Of a stretch of 64,000 nucleotides of DNA, positions 52,831 to 60,556 are shown piece after piece. The position numbers and the translations under genes were made by a program. How positions within the stretch are numbered: position 1 is the first letter of the stretch; each line of letters opens with the position of its first letter. The DNA is from Streptomyces sp. NBC_00162 (GTDB lineage Bacteria; Actinomycetota; Actinomycetes; Streptomycetales; Streptomycetaceae), in the NCBI RefSeq assembly GCF_024611995.1, contig NZ_CP102509.1, positions 5,952,001 to 6,016,000 of the forward strand, read 5' to 3'. The notes below the pieces were generated by a model. It saw only the letters and a list, made by a program, of their open reading frames with translations. It was not told the DNA's origin and did no database searches.

Positions 52831-53672
52831 CCATGACCACCCGCACTCGGGGCGCCCGCGCCCCGCTCGCCTCCGTCGGCCTGCACCTGACCCTGCTCGG
52901 CGCGTCCGTCATCGCCGTCTTCCCGGTGCTGTGGATCCTGCTGACCTCGCTCAAGCCCGCCGAGCACGCGATCACCACCGACTTCGTCAAGGACCCGACC
53001 CTCGGCAACTACGAGTACCTGCTGGAGTCGAGCCACTTCCTCAGCTGGTTCGCCAACTCCGTCCTGGTCGCCGGCGTGACCACCGTCCTCGGTGTGTTCA
53101 TCGCCGCCACCACCGGATACGCGGTCAGCCGCTTCAAGTTCCCCGGCATGAAGCCGCTGATGTGGACCCTGCTCATCACGCAGATGTTCCCGATGGCCAT
53201 CCTGATCGTCCCGCTCTACAACCTGATGGGCGACCTCGGCCTGCTCAACCAGCCGCTCGGTCTGATCATCACCTACCTCACCATCGCCGTGCCGTTCTGC
53301 GCCTGGATGATGAAGGGCTTCTTCGACACCATCCCGGTGGAGATCGACGAATCCGGCCGAGTCGACGGGCTCAACCCCTTCGGCACCTTCTGGCGGCTGA
53401 TCCTGCCGCTCGCCAAGCCCGGCCTCGCCGTCACCGGCTTCTACGCCTTCATCACCGCCTGGGGCGAAGTCGCCTACGCCTCCGCCTTCATGGTCGGCGA
53501 GGAGAACCTCACCCTGGCCGGCGGGCTCCAGACCTTCGTCACCCAGTACACCTCCAACTGGGGTGCGATGAGCGCCGCCTCGGTCCTCATCGCCATCCCC
53601 GCGGCGATCTTCTTCGTTTTCGCCCAGCGTCACCTCGTCGCCGGAATGACGGCAGGCGCCACCAAGGGCTGA
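52827..53672 (+). CDS. malG: Maltose ABC transporter permease
   Basis: About 281 residues with six transmembrane segments. The EAA-type loop is EIDESGRVDGLNPFGTFWRLILPLAKPGL near residue 175 (key residues ESGRVDG and LPLAKPG). The start is ambiguous: GTG at 52827 overlaps malF by 4 bp, and ATG at 52833 is two codons further. Together with MalF it forms the channel. Confidence 0.92.
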   Translation: MTMTTRTRGARAPLASVGLHLTLLGASVIAVFPVLWILLTSLKPAEHAITTDFVKDPTLGNYEYLLESSHFLSWFANSVLVAGVTTVLGVFIAATTGYAVSRFKFPGMKPLMWTLLITQMFPMAILIVPLYNLMGDLGLLNQPLGLIITYLTIAVPFCAWMMKGFFDTIPVEIDESGRVDGLNPFGTFWRLILPLAKPGLAVTGFYAFITAWGEVAYASAFMVGEENLTLAGGLQTFVTQYTSNWGAMSAASVLIAIPAAIFFVFAQRHLVAGMTAGATKG

Positions 53673-53723
53673 CCACCCGTGCCTGCCCCCTCTCACCCCC
53701 GGCCCGATCTCTCCAAGGACGAC

Positions 53724-55313
53724 ATGACCCAGCACCTCGCCGACGCACTTCCCACCTCCACCGGCACCCAGCCCGGCTGGTGGAGAGAAGCGGTGATCTA
53801 CCAGGTCTATCCGCGCAGCTTCGCCGACTCCAACGGGGACGGCATGGGGGACCTCGAAGGCATCCGCAGCCGCCTGCCCTACCTCAAGGAACTGGGGGTC
53901 GACGCCGTCTGGCTGAGCCCCTTCTACGCCTCCCCGCAGGCCGACGCGGGCTACGACGTCGCCGACTACCGGGCCATCGACCCGATGTTCGGCACCCTGC
54001 ACGACGCCGACGCCGTGATCCGCGAGGCCCACGCCCTGGACCTGCGCATCATCGTGGACCTGGTCCCCAACCACTGCTCCGACCAGCACGAATGGTTCAA
54101 GCAGGCGCTGCGCGAAGGCCCCGGCACCCCGCTGCGCGAGCGCTTCCACTTCCGCCCGGGGCAGGGCGCGGACGGCGCGGAGCCGCCGAACGACTGGGAG
54201 TCCATCTTCGGCGGGCCCGCCTGGACCCGGGTCGCCGACGGGGAGTGGTACCTGCACCTCTTCGCCCCCGAGCAGCCCGACTTCAACTGGGAACACCCCG
54301 CCGTCCAGGACGAGTTCCGCTCCATCCTGCGGTTCTGGCTCGACCTCGGCGCCGACGGCTTCCGCATCGACGTCGCCCACGGACTGGTCAAGGCCCCCGG
54401 CCTGCCCGACCTCGGCCGCGACGAGCAGCTCAAGCTGCTCGGCAACCAGGTGCTGCCCTTCTTCGACCAGGACGGGGTCCACGAGATCTACCGCTCCTGG
54501 CGCCGGGTCCTCGACGAGTACGCGGGCGACCGCATCGGCGTCGCCGAGGCGTGGACGCCGAGCGCGGACCGCACCGCGCTCTACCTGCGCCCCGACGAGC
54601 TGCACCAGGCCTTCAACTTCCACTACCTGAGCACCGGCTGGGACGCGGACGCGCTGCGCGGCGCCATCGACGACTCGCTCGACTCGATGCGCCCGGTGGG
54701 CGCCCCGACGACGTGGGTGCTGTCCAACCACGACGTCGTACGGCACCGGACCCGGTTCGGCAGCCTGGAGCGGGCACGCGCCGCCGCGCTGCTGATGCTG
54801 GCCCTGCCCGGGTCGGCGTACGTCTACCAGGGCGAGGAGCTGGGGCTTCCGGAGGTGACGGACCTCCCGGACGAGGTGCGCCAGGACCCCTCCTTCTTCA
54901 AGGCGAACGGCCAGGACGGGCTGCGCGACGGCTGCCGGGTGCCGATCCCGTGGTCCGGCGACCAGGCCCCGTACGGCTTCGGCAGCGGGGGCAGCTGGCT
55001 CCCGCAGCCGGCCGAGTGGGCGGGCCTGAGCGTGGCGGCGCAGACCGGTGACCCGGCGTCCACGCTGGAGCTGTACCGCTCGGCGCTGCGGATCCGCCGC
55101 GAGCACGCGGACCTGGGCGCGGGCGACGCCGTGGAGTGGCTGACCGCCCCGGAGGGGGTGCTGGCGTTCCGGCGCGGGGGCTTCGTCTGCACGGTCAACA
55201 CGACGTCCGCGGCCGTACGCCTCCCCGCATCCGGCACGGTGCTCCTCGCGAGCGGCCCGCTCGCCGAGCCGGACGTCCTTCCCGCCGACACCGCGGTGTG
55301 GTGGAAGGGGTGA
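53724..55313 (+). CDS. aglA: GH13 alpha-glucosidase 2
   Basis: A 529-residue cytoplasmic GH13 enzyme. Motifs: DLVPNHCS, GFRIDVAHG, GVAEAW and LSNHDVVRH. It would hydrolyse imported maltodextrins to glucose. ATG 53724 has AAGGA close upstream and is preferred over an earlier in-frame GTG. It lies about 50 bp after malG and overlaps the following lacI gene by 4 bp. It is paralogous to alpha-glucosidase 1; the shared GAPTTWVLSNHDVVRHRTRF block is almost identical in DNA. Confidence 0.93.
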   Translation: MTQHLADALPTSTGTQPGWWREAVIYQVYPRSFADSNGDGMGDLEGIRSRLPYLKELGVDAVWLSPFYASPQADAGYDVADYRAIDPMFGTLHDADAVIREAHALDLRIIVDLVPNHCSDQHEWFKQALREGPGTPLRERFHFRPGQGADGAEPPNDWESIFGGPAWTRVADGEWYLHLFAPEQPDFNWEHPAVQDEFRSILRFWLDLGADGFRIDVAHGLVKAPGLPDLGRDEQLKLLGNQVLPFFDQDGVHEIYRSWRRVLDEYAGDRIGVAEAWTPSADRTALYLRPDELHQAFNFHYLSTGWDADALRGAIDDSLDSMRPVGAPTTWVLSNHDVVRHRTRFGSLERARAAALLMLALPGSAYVYQGEELGLPEVTDLPDEVRQDPSFFKANGQDGLRDGCRVPIPWSGDQAPYGFGSGGSWLPQPAEWAGLSVAAQTGDPASTLELYRSALRIRREHADLGAGDAVEWLTAPEGVLAFRRGGFVCTVNTTSAAVRLPASGTVLLASGPLAEPDVLPADTAVWWKG

Positions 55314-56311
55314 CTTCCCCGCTGCGGCTGACGGACATCGCCGCGCAGGCCCAGGTCAGCGAGGCGACCGTCAGCCGTGTGCTCAACGGCAAATCGGGCG
55401 TGGCGGCCGGCACCCGGCACAAGGTGCTGGCCGCGCTCGACCTGCTGGGCTACGAGCGGCCGGTGCGGCTCAAGCGCCGCAGCAACGGCCTGGTGGGTCT
55501 GCTGATCCCGGAGCTGACGAACCCCATCTTCCCGGCCTTCGCACAGGTCATCGAGCAGGCGCTGGCCGGGCACGGGTACACGCCCGTGCTGTGCACGCAG
55601 ACCCCCGGCGGGGCCACCGAGGACGAGCTGGTGGAGCAGCTGGAGGAACGCGGGGTCACGGGGATCGTGTTCCTGTCGGGCCTGCACGCGGACTCGGCGG
55701 CGGACCCGTCGCGCTATCAGCGACTCGCTGCGCGCGGCACCCCCTTCGTCCTGATCAACGGCTTCAACGAGCAGGTGAACGCGCCCTTCATCTCCCCGGA
55801 CGACAGGGCGGCGGCGGACATGGCGGTGCGGCACCTGGAGGACCTGGGGCACCGCAGGATCGGCCTGGCGATCGGGCCGACGCGGTACGTGCCGTCGGCC
55901 CGCAAGGAGCAGGGGTTCCTTGCGGCCGTGCCGTCCGCGGAGTCGGAGGGCCTCATCCAGCGGACGCTGTTCACGGTGGAGGGCGGCCACGCGGCGGGCG
56001 GCGCACTGCTGGACCGGGGCTGCACGGGTGTGGTGTGCGGGAGCGATCCGATGGCGCTGGGAGTCATACGGGCGGCGCGCGAACGCGGGCTCCGGGTCCC
56101 GGAGGACGTCTCGGTCGTCGGCTTCGACGACTCGCCGCTGATCGCGTTCACGGACCCGCCGCTGACCACGGTCCGCCAGCCGGTCCGCGCCATGGCGACG
56201 GCGGCGGTGGGCGCGCTGCTGGAGGCGGTGGCCGGCACCCCGGTCCAGCGCACCGAGTACGTGTTCCAGCCGGAACTGGTGGTCCGCGGCTCGACGGCCC
56301 AGGCGCCGTAG
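55310..56311 (+). CDS. LacI-family transcriptional regulator 2
   Basis: A 333-residue LacI repressor. The HTH is LTDIAAQAQVSEATVSRVLNGKSGV and the sugar domain has GLVGLLIPELTNPIFPAFAQVIEQ and VSVVGFDDSPLIAFTDPPLTTVRQP. The GTG at 55310 overlaps the aglA stop (GTGA), so it is translationally coupled and last in the operon. Its pairing with aglA mirrors alpha-glucosidase 1/LacI 1 on the other side of malEFG. It may be MalR or a paralogue. Confidence 0.92.
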   Translation: MTSPLRLTDIAAQAQVSEATVSRVLNGKSGVAAGTRHKVLAALDLLGYERPVRLKRRSNGLVGLLIPELTNPIFPAFAQVIEQALAGHGYTPVLCTQTPGGATEDELVEQLEERGVTGIVFLSGLHADSAADPSRYQRLAARGTPFVLINGFNEQVNAPFISPDDRAAADMAVRHLEDLGHRRIGLAIGPTRYVPSARKEQGFLAAVPSAESEGLIQRTLFTVEGGHAAGGALLDRGCTGVVCGSDPMALGVIRAARERGLRVPEDVSVVGFDDSPLIAFTDPPLTTVRQPVRAMATAAVGALLEAVAGTPVQRTEYVFQPELVVRGSTAQAP

Positions 56312-56338
56312 GCGGGGTACGGCTTTAGGTGCGTGCGG

Positions 56339-56397
56339 GGCCCTTACCCCCTCGCTCCCCGCTCCGGGGCTGGGCGGGGAGCGAGGGGGTAAGGGCC
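56339..56397 (+). terminator. Terminator after the mal operon
   Basis: A perfect 24-bp stem (GGCCCTTACCCCCTCGCTCC begins the left arm) with an 11-nt loop lies 27 bp after the lacI 2 stop. It is a very strong hairpin, probably terminating transcription in both directions at the border of the accessory stretch. Confidence 0.9.
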
Positions 56398-56434
56398 ATG
56401 CGATGTGGTCCCCCTCCACGGGTTCCGGTCACGG

Positions 56435-56773
56435 TCAACAGTCCTCAGCGGAGCCGGACCGGCCGGGAGTCTCGGGTTTTCCAAGGGTTCGACACCATGG
56501 ACATTCGTGGAGGTCGCTCGCGGCGCTCGCCGGAGGCGGCAAGGGCAGAGGGAAACCCGCCCTGTATTCGTCCTGGAGCGCATGGATCGTCGCCGTTCTC
56601 GTCCGGGGTGGGGTGGCTGCGCACGCCGTGCCCGCTTCGGCCACGCGGTGTCCCACCTTCGCCAGCGCCGCCCACGCGGTACGCGCCACCCGCGTTGCGG
56701 CCAGCCGGAGACGACGACGAGCCATCGGCCATGGGCCACGATCGGCTGGGTCACCAGAGGCGGCCATGCTCAC
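56435..56773 (-). CDS. Doubtful small ORF
   Basis: About 112 residues from the GTG at 56773 (AGAAGGG upstream). It is Ala/Arg-rich with RRRLRLAATRVARTAWAALAKVG and an HALQDEY segment. The codon third positions are fairly GC-rich in the middle but not at the ends. No family recognised; an overlapping plus-strand ORF is equally long. It may be a remnant or not coding. Confidence 0.25.
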   Translation of the reverse strand: MSMAASGDPADRGPWPMARRRLRLAATRVARTAWAALAKVGHRVAEAGTACAATPPRTRTATIHALQDEYRAGFPLPLPPPASAASDLHECPWCRTLGKPETPGRSGSAEDC

Positions 56774-56928
56774 GCAACCCTTCTCCCGGACTGCGTGGGG
56801 ATGAGCCGGACCCCGGGCCCGTGTATTCCTTTCGTCAGCCGTGCCACGAAACGAGTTCCTCCTTCTCGGTCGCACGCAACCTTGGGGGGATGCGAATGAT
56901 GAACTTATCGCACCTACAGCAATAGGCG

Positions 56929-56934
56929 TATAAT
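56929..56934 (+). promoter_or_regulatory. TATAAT -10-like box
   Basis: A perfect TATAAT hexamer in an AT-rich stretch; no clear -35 at 16-18 bp. Downstream there is no obvious ORF until the terminator-like hairpin at 57044, so a short untranslated RNA is possible but unproven. Confidence 0.3.
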
Positions 56935-57043
56935 ACTTCTTTCGATTTAAGAAAATTCTCACCCTTTTATTGCTGCGCCGGGCATGGGAATGCGTCGAAC
57001 AGTTCTCCGCCGGTTTAGTGGCGACCTGATGTGGCGGACGTGA

Positions 57044-57073
57044 CCGGCAATGTGCGAATTGCCGGGGTTTTTT
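57044..57073 (+). terminator. Hairpin with T-tract (canonical intrinsic terminator shape)
   Basis: CCGGCAAT-GTGCGA-ATTGCCGG followed by GGTTTTTT: an 8-bp perfect stem and six T residues. Streptomyces terminators normally lack T-tracts, so this stands out. A second, weaker copy follows 36 bp later. Confidence 0.6.
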
Positions 57074-57108
57074 GCATGGTCGACAACGTGCGAATTGCCG
57101 GGGTTTTT
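57048..57108. repeat. 36-bp-period direct repeat
   Basis: CAAYGTGCGAATTGCCGGGG plus five T residues occurs at 57048 and again at 57084, identical over 21 bases from GTGCG. Only the first copy keeps the full left arm of the hairpin. Confidence 0.85.
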
Positions 57109-57148
57109 AGAGGTTCAGTGATATCGCCCCCTTTCCGTCTTGCCCGTG

Positions 57149-57508
57149 TCAGAACTGCAGCCACTCGGCAGGCGGAGTCGGCCACCTGCGTGACGATGCC
57201 CTGTCGTGAAGGTCTCGTGGGAAGGGTGGGCGATGCGGCTCATGGGCGACCGGGAGAGCCTCCGCACCCAGGCAGGCCGCGGCGCCGGCGGGCTTCTCCC
57301 CCGGCCGTACCGGCGCTGCGGATTCCTGACGAGACCGCCGGAAGCAGCTGTCTACATGTCGGGACATGACGTACTGGAAGCGTTCATGGCGCCTCAGTTC
57401 GAGCATGTCCACATGCCACAGACGGCCAGTGCCTGACGACGTCAACGCGACGACGGCCGTACCCGGTACGGCGGAGATCAGCACGATCCACGGGAGGATG
57501 TCTCCCAC
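57149..57508 (-). CDS. Possible small membrane protein
   Basis: About 119 residues from the GTG at 57508, with AAAGGA six bases upstream. It begins VGDILPWIVLISAVPGTAVVALTSSG, a plausible transmembrane helix, followed by a charged tail (RRHERF). The second half (after about residue 55) does not look protein-like, so the gene may be shorter or frameshifted. Low confidence. Confidence 0.3.
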   Translation of the reverse strand: MGDILPWIVLISAVPGTAVVALTSSGTGRLWHVDMLELRRHERFQYVMSRHVDSCFRRSRQESAAPVRPGEKPAGAAACLGAEALPVAHEPHRPPFPRDLHDRASSRRWPTPPAEWLQF

Positions 57509-58092
57509 AGCTGGTCCTTTCCGAAGGCTGATGTTCAAGGGGCGCACACGATCGGAGCCCCAGCGATCCTTCGGCATAACGCAGAGGCATATGCGGAGTT
57601 GCGCTCCTCCATCCAATTGCAGCCATGCGCAGCAATCCGCCGGCCAGGCATCTCAGTGGACTTGCCGATGATCGGTCGAGTGCCGAGGGCAGCCGGACGA
57701 GGGGCCGCGCAGGCGACCTTACGGGTTCCGGCTCGACGATCGGCATGCTCGTGCAGGCCGGTGCGGCTGCAAGCGCGGGCCGGTAAGAGTGAAATGTGAA
57801 GGATGGAGAAATGTGCTGGACGGTGGCCCGCTGCATGTAAGCACGCGCTGCCGCCGGCCGCACCGACGTTCGGGCGGACGGGGGCCGTCGTGGACGAAGA
57901 CTCCGTCACAGCGGGGCCTGCGCCCGCCCGCCGCTCATCGTCGCCTGAGCTGCAGAATTATGCAGAAGGGTGTGGGTTCTGCACTCTTGTGACGTTTGCA
58001 GAACCGATAAAAGACACGGTCGGCTCTCGCTCATCCGCCAGCATCACCCGGACGGCGCATACCCTGACCAACATCGACAGCGTTTATGGAAT
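57509..58092. other. 584-bp region without a convincing gene, with TGCAGAA cluster
   Basis: Overlapping short ORFs on both strands show no conserved features. The right part (57951-58005) holds a cluster of TGCAGAA elements upstream of the DUF2637 gene pair, and 58006-58015 (GATAAAAGAC) is AT-rich. Confidence 0.6.
57951..58005. promoter_or_regulatory. TGCAGAA element cluster
   Basis: TGCAGAA occurs at 57951, 57961 (10-bp tandem) and 57997, and inverted (TTCTGCA) at 57977. The last two form a perfect inverted repeat GGTTCTGCA-N13-TGCAGAACC. It lies about 90 bp upstream of the small ORF at 58093 and is a likely regulator binding region. Confidence 0.5.
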
Positions 58093-58416
58093 ATGACAAC
58101 AGCAAAGCTTCCCGCTTTCTTCCGCAGGTCTGCGGAAGGCGACGGGCAGGGGGGTCGCTTTCACGCCGGGGCCACCCGGATCGGAAAGTGGATTTTCACG
58201 CCCCGCTCATCTGGCTTCAGCCGGACCGGGAACGCAACACTCGAACACGAGGACCTCGAAATCGATCTGAGCTACTCCTCTGCGATCTTTGAGGACTTCC
58301 TCCGCACGATGAGCATGATCCAGATCGAGTTCGACCGACAGTCCGGGAACGCGGCACCATCCACGACGTCTGCCGACGAGTGCGACGAGTACTCCGGGGG
58401 CACCTCCCGTGTATGA
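58093..58416 (+). CDS. Small hypothetical protein preceding the DUF2637 gene
   Basis: A 107-residue protein with mixed hydrophobic and charged residues (TRIGKWIFTPRSSGFSRTGNATLEHEDLEIDLSYSSAIFEDFLRTMSMIQIEFD; key part HEDLEIDLSYSSAIFEDF). No family recognised. Its GC third-position bias supports coding. The stop overlaps the start of the DUF2637 gene by 8 bp, so the two are an operon. The ATG at 58093 has only a weak GGA upstream. Confidence 0.55.
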   Translation: MTTAKLPAFFRRSAEGDGQGGRFHAGATRIGKWIFTPRSSGFSRTGNATLEHEDLEIDLSYSSAIFEDFLRTMSMIQIEFDRQSGNAAPSTTSADECDEYSGGTSRV

Positions 58417-59299
58417 GCCGTACGGGCCCCCAGACGTCCACGGCGCCCACCCCCGGCCGGAGACCCCAGCATTCTGGCCCGTGCCAGACCACGTGCAGCA
58501 CCCTTTCCCCGGGCATCCGCTCGACGAGGCCCACGGGCCGTGGGATCCGGCGGAGGAGCTCGCGAGCCTCCTTCAAGAGGCCATCGCCCCCAGACAGCCG
58601 GAGCCCGTCACCCCCGTCGGCTTCGACGCCACCGGTGACACGGTCAGCGCCGTCGGCCTCGTCGCCGGGCTGAAGCAAACCCATGCCGGGAAGCCGCACG
58701 CACAAGTCTCCGGAGGGCACCGTCGGCACCCGTCGAAGACGCGGGTGATGACCCTGCTTCAAACGGGCAGTCTGTGCACCGCCGTGCTGGTCGCCGTCAT
58801 CGCCGCCGTGGTGAGCATCCTCAGCGGTCTGGCGATCTGCGACGCCCTGCGCCACAGCGCCGGACCTCAGGCAGCACGCGAAGTGGTCAGCTGGTGGCCC
58901 CTGTTGATCTACGGGCCATGGATGGTCGCCTCCCTGTCCATCCTCAGATCCGCGCTGCACCAGCGCCGCGCGCTCCATTCCTGGTCCATCGTCCTGTTGT
59001 TCTCCACGCTGGCGACGCTTCTTTGTGTAGCCCAGGCACCCAGAACAATCGCCGCCGGGGCGGCCTCTGCCCTTCCTGCCATCGCCGCGCTGGCTTGCTT
59101 CCAGCAGCTGGTCCGCCAGATCACCCTCACGCGACCGCCCCGCCAGGCCACTCCACGACACCGGAACCCGACGCCCTCCCCGCTCGGGCAGGCGGCCGCA
59201 GCCAAACGCAGCCCGACGGCCCCTCCCGGCTACTCCCTGGCGGACAAAGGGGCTGCCCGAGCGCCGTCCCACGGTCGCGGGTTCGGGTACGGCGCATGA
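58409..59299 (+). CDS. DUF2637-like membrane protein
   Basis: A 296-residue protein with a Pro/His-rich soluble N-terminus (about 1-110), four hydrophobic segments (about 115-140, 153-172, 183-202 and 208-230) and a basic, Pro-rich tail. GPWMVASLSILRSALHQRRALHSWSIVLLFSTLA matches the DUF2637 type of membrane protein seen on Streptomyces plasmids and accessory loci (SpdC-like); the key part is GPWMVASLSILR. GTG at 58409. Its role is unknown; spread or transfer functions have been suggested for relatives. Confidence 0.65.
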   Translation: MYEPYGPPDVHGAHPRPETPAFWPVPDHVQHPFPGHPLDEAHGPWDPAEELASLLQEAIAPRQPEPVTPVGFDATGDTVSAVGLVAGLKQTHAGKPHAQVSGGHRRHPSKTRVMTLLQTGSLCTAVLVAVIAAVVSILSGLAICDALRHSAGPQAAREVVSWWPLLIYGPWMVASLSILRSALHQRRALHSWSIVLLFSTLATLLCVAQAPRTIAAGAASALPAIAALACFQQLVRQITLTRPPRQATPRHRNPTPSPLGQAAAAKRSPTAPPGYSLADKGAARAPSHGRGFGYGA

Positions 59300-59983
59300 C
59301 GGTAGTACGCGTGTGGCAGTGCCATCTGTACAGGTCGGAGCAACGTCCACGCGGGTGGGCAGTGGGTTGAAGGGAGGGACCGGGCGGCCGCGTCTCAGTC
59401 CCGCATGCCGCGTGCGAGATGGGTCCGCCGTCCGGGCAAGGGGCCTTCTGCAGCCGGCCGATGGGCGCGTCAGGCGGGCAAGGCAGCGGGAGTCCTGCGC
59501 TGGTGTCCCGGTGGGAACGGCACCGCCGGACCATGACGCAAGGAAGTCGTCGAGCGTTCCGCGAGCGGCGACCGCGAAGAGCGAAGGCGGTGACAGCCGC
59601 TAATTTCCTGGACAACCCGGTCCTTCCCACACGTCAGAGGGGTCCTCGCCTGCACCTTTTGAAACGAAGATCGAAAGCGATAGTCACGGGGTGTGCGCAG
59701 ACTCAACCCGACGGTCTACCTGCCCCATCGCGACCAGAACCGGGCCCACTCACTGTGCTGCGGCTCAGACCGCACCCCGCGCCCGCCCGGCAGCGAGGCC
59801 GCTGCCGTCGGCATGTCCGGCGTGCGCGCTGCCGAAGTGATCACTGCCTCGTCCCCCTGGGGCGCCCGTGTGCCCAGAGCCCGCACATCAGGCAACGGCC
59901 ACGGCCTGCTGAACCGAACCGACCGAAATCCACGACGTGTTCCGGCACCTCACCTCCCACGCCTACCACGAGAGGGCAGCATC
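59300..59983. other. 684-bp region without a convincing gene
   Basis: Several short overlapping ORFs on both strands have no protein-like features. TTGAAA at 59659 and TAGTCA at 59681, 16 bp apart, could be a weak promoter reading right. No repeats of note are seen. Confidence 0.55.
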
Positions 59984-60241
59984 ATGGTGTACGAATTGAC
60001 CCGCACCGAACGAATCCAGTACAAGCGGCGCCAGGACGCCGCCTACCAGGCCGGCGAAGACGCTGTCACCAACCTCCAGGCGGCGCTTGCGCTCGCCGAC
60101 CTGACCCTTCCTTCGCTGTGCAATGACGGACCGGTGGCCGGCCGCGGCTTCGTCCGGCTCGGAGGATGCAACGCGGCTTTCGCCAACCGGCTCGCCGAAG
60201 TCATCGCCGCAGGCGCCGACGCCCTGCAGTGCCAACGGTGA
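59984..60241 (+). CDS. Small hypothetical protein
   Basis: An 85-residue soluble protein (MVYELTRTERIQYKRRQDAAYQ at the N-terminus) with a predicted helical pattern, two Cys (LCNDG, GGCNAAF) and a Gly-rich middle. GAGAGGG lies about seven bases before the ATG. The preceding frame is open but upstream residues are not protein-like. No family recognised. Confidence 0.55.
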   Translation: MVYELTRTERIQYKRRQDAAYQAGEDAVTNLQAALALADLTLPSLCNDGPVAGRGFVRLGGCNAAFANRLAEVIAAGADALQCQR

Positions 60242-60556
60242 AGGGCCGGTGAACCGGCTTCCGGACGGCGGAGCCGCTCGGAACCCGTTGGTGCATCGAT
60301 CGGGGGGTCTGGCGGTTCGAACTTCCTGACCCCGCCCGACGGGATCTGAATCTCCGGCCGCCGGGCGGGTGCCCTGTGGGCCCTGCCGCCTGAGCACGTG
60401 CCCCTGTGCGAACGGGCCGGAGGCGCCGCCGGAGTGTGGCGCACCGCCCGGCGCCGGAAACAATTCTGCAATCTCTTGCGCAAAGTCTTGCAACACTCCG
60501 GGCTACACCTCTACGGTCGCGGACAATCCCCACCTCTCCCGCCAGGAGGCCCCCGC
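60242..60556. promoter_or_regulatory. Amylase promoter region with TTGCAA-type elements
   Basis: The 315 bp between the small ORF and the amylase gene contain, at 60465-60494, TCTGCAATC, the palindrome TTGCGCAA (60476-60483) and GTCTTGCAAC. These resemble the TTGCAA elements near malE and fit LacI/MalR-type control. No clear -10/-35 can be assigned. Confidence 0.55.

Larger units (their letters stand above)
56774..57148. other. AT-rich intergenic segment with TATAAT and terminator-like repeats
   Basis: No convincing gene. The segment 56900-56970 is unusually AT-rich for this DNA and contains a perfect TATAAT at 56929-56934. Between 57044 and 57108 lie two copies of a T-tailed repeat, described separately. 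Confidence 0.6.

Noticed and set aside
56403..56804. 133-residue plus-strand ORF
   Set aside because: No domain or ribosome site; it overlaps the opposite-strand ORF at 56435-56773 and both lack homology-like features.
57048..57108. Two repeats as a CRISPR array
   Set aside because: Only two copies, 36 bp apart, with T-tract ends and a terminator-like fold; no cas genes nearby.
57384..57909. Two overlapping minus-strand ORFs of 124 and 159 residues
   Set aside because: Neither has a ribosome site, hydrophobic pattern or recognisable motif; the segment lies in a region with no sustained codon bias.
59127..59630. 167-residue minus-strand ORF
   Set aside because: It overlaps the end of the DUF2637 gene, is Arg/Pro/Cys-rich and lacks coding signs.
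60314..60321. GGTTCGAA as a tRNA T-loop
   Set aside because: The flanking bases do not form a T-stem, and no anticodon arm or CCA-proximal acceptor pairing is seen.
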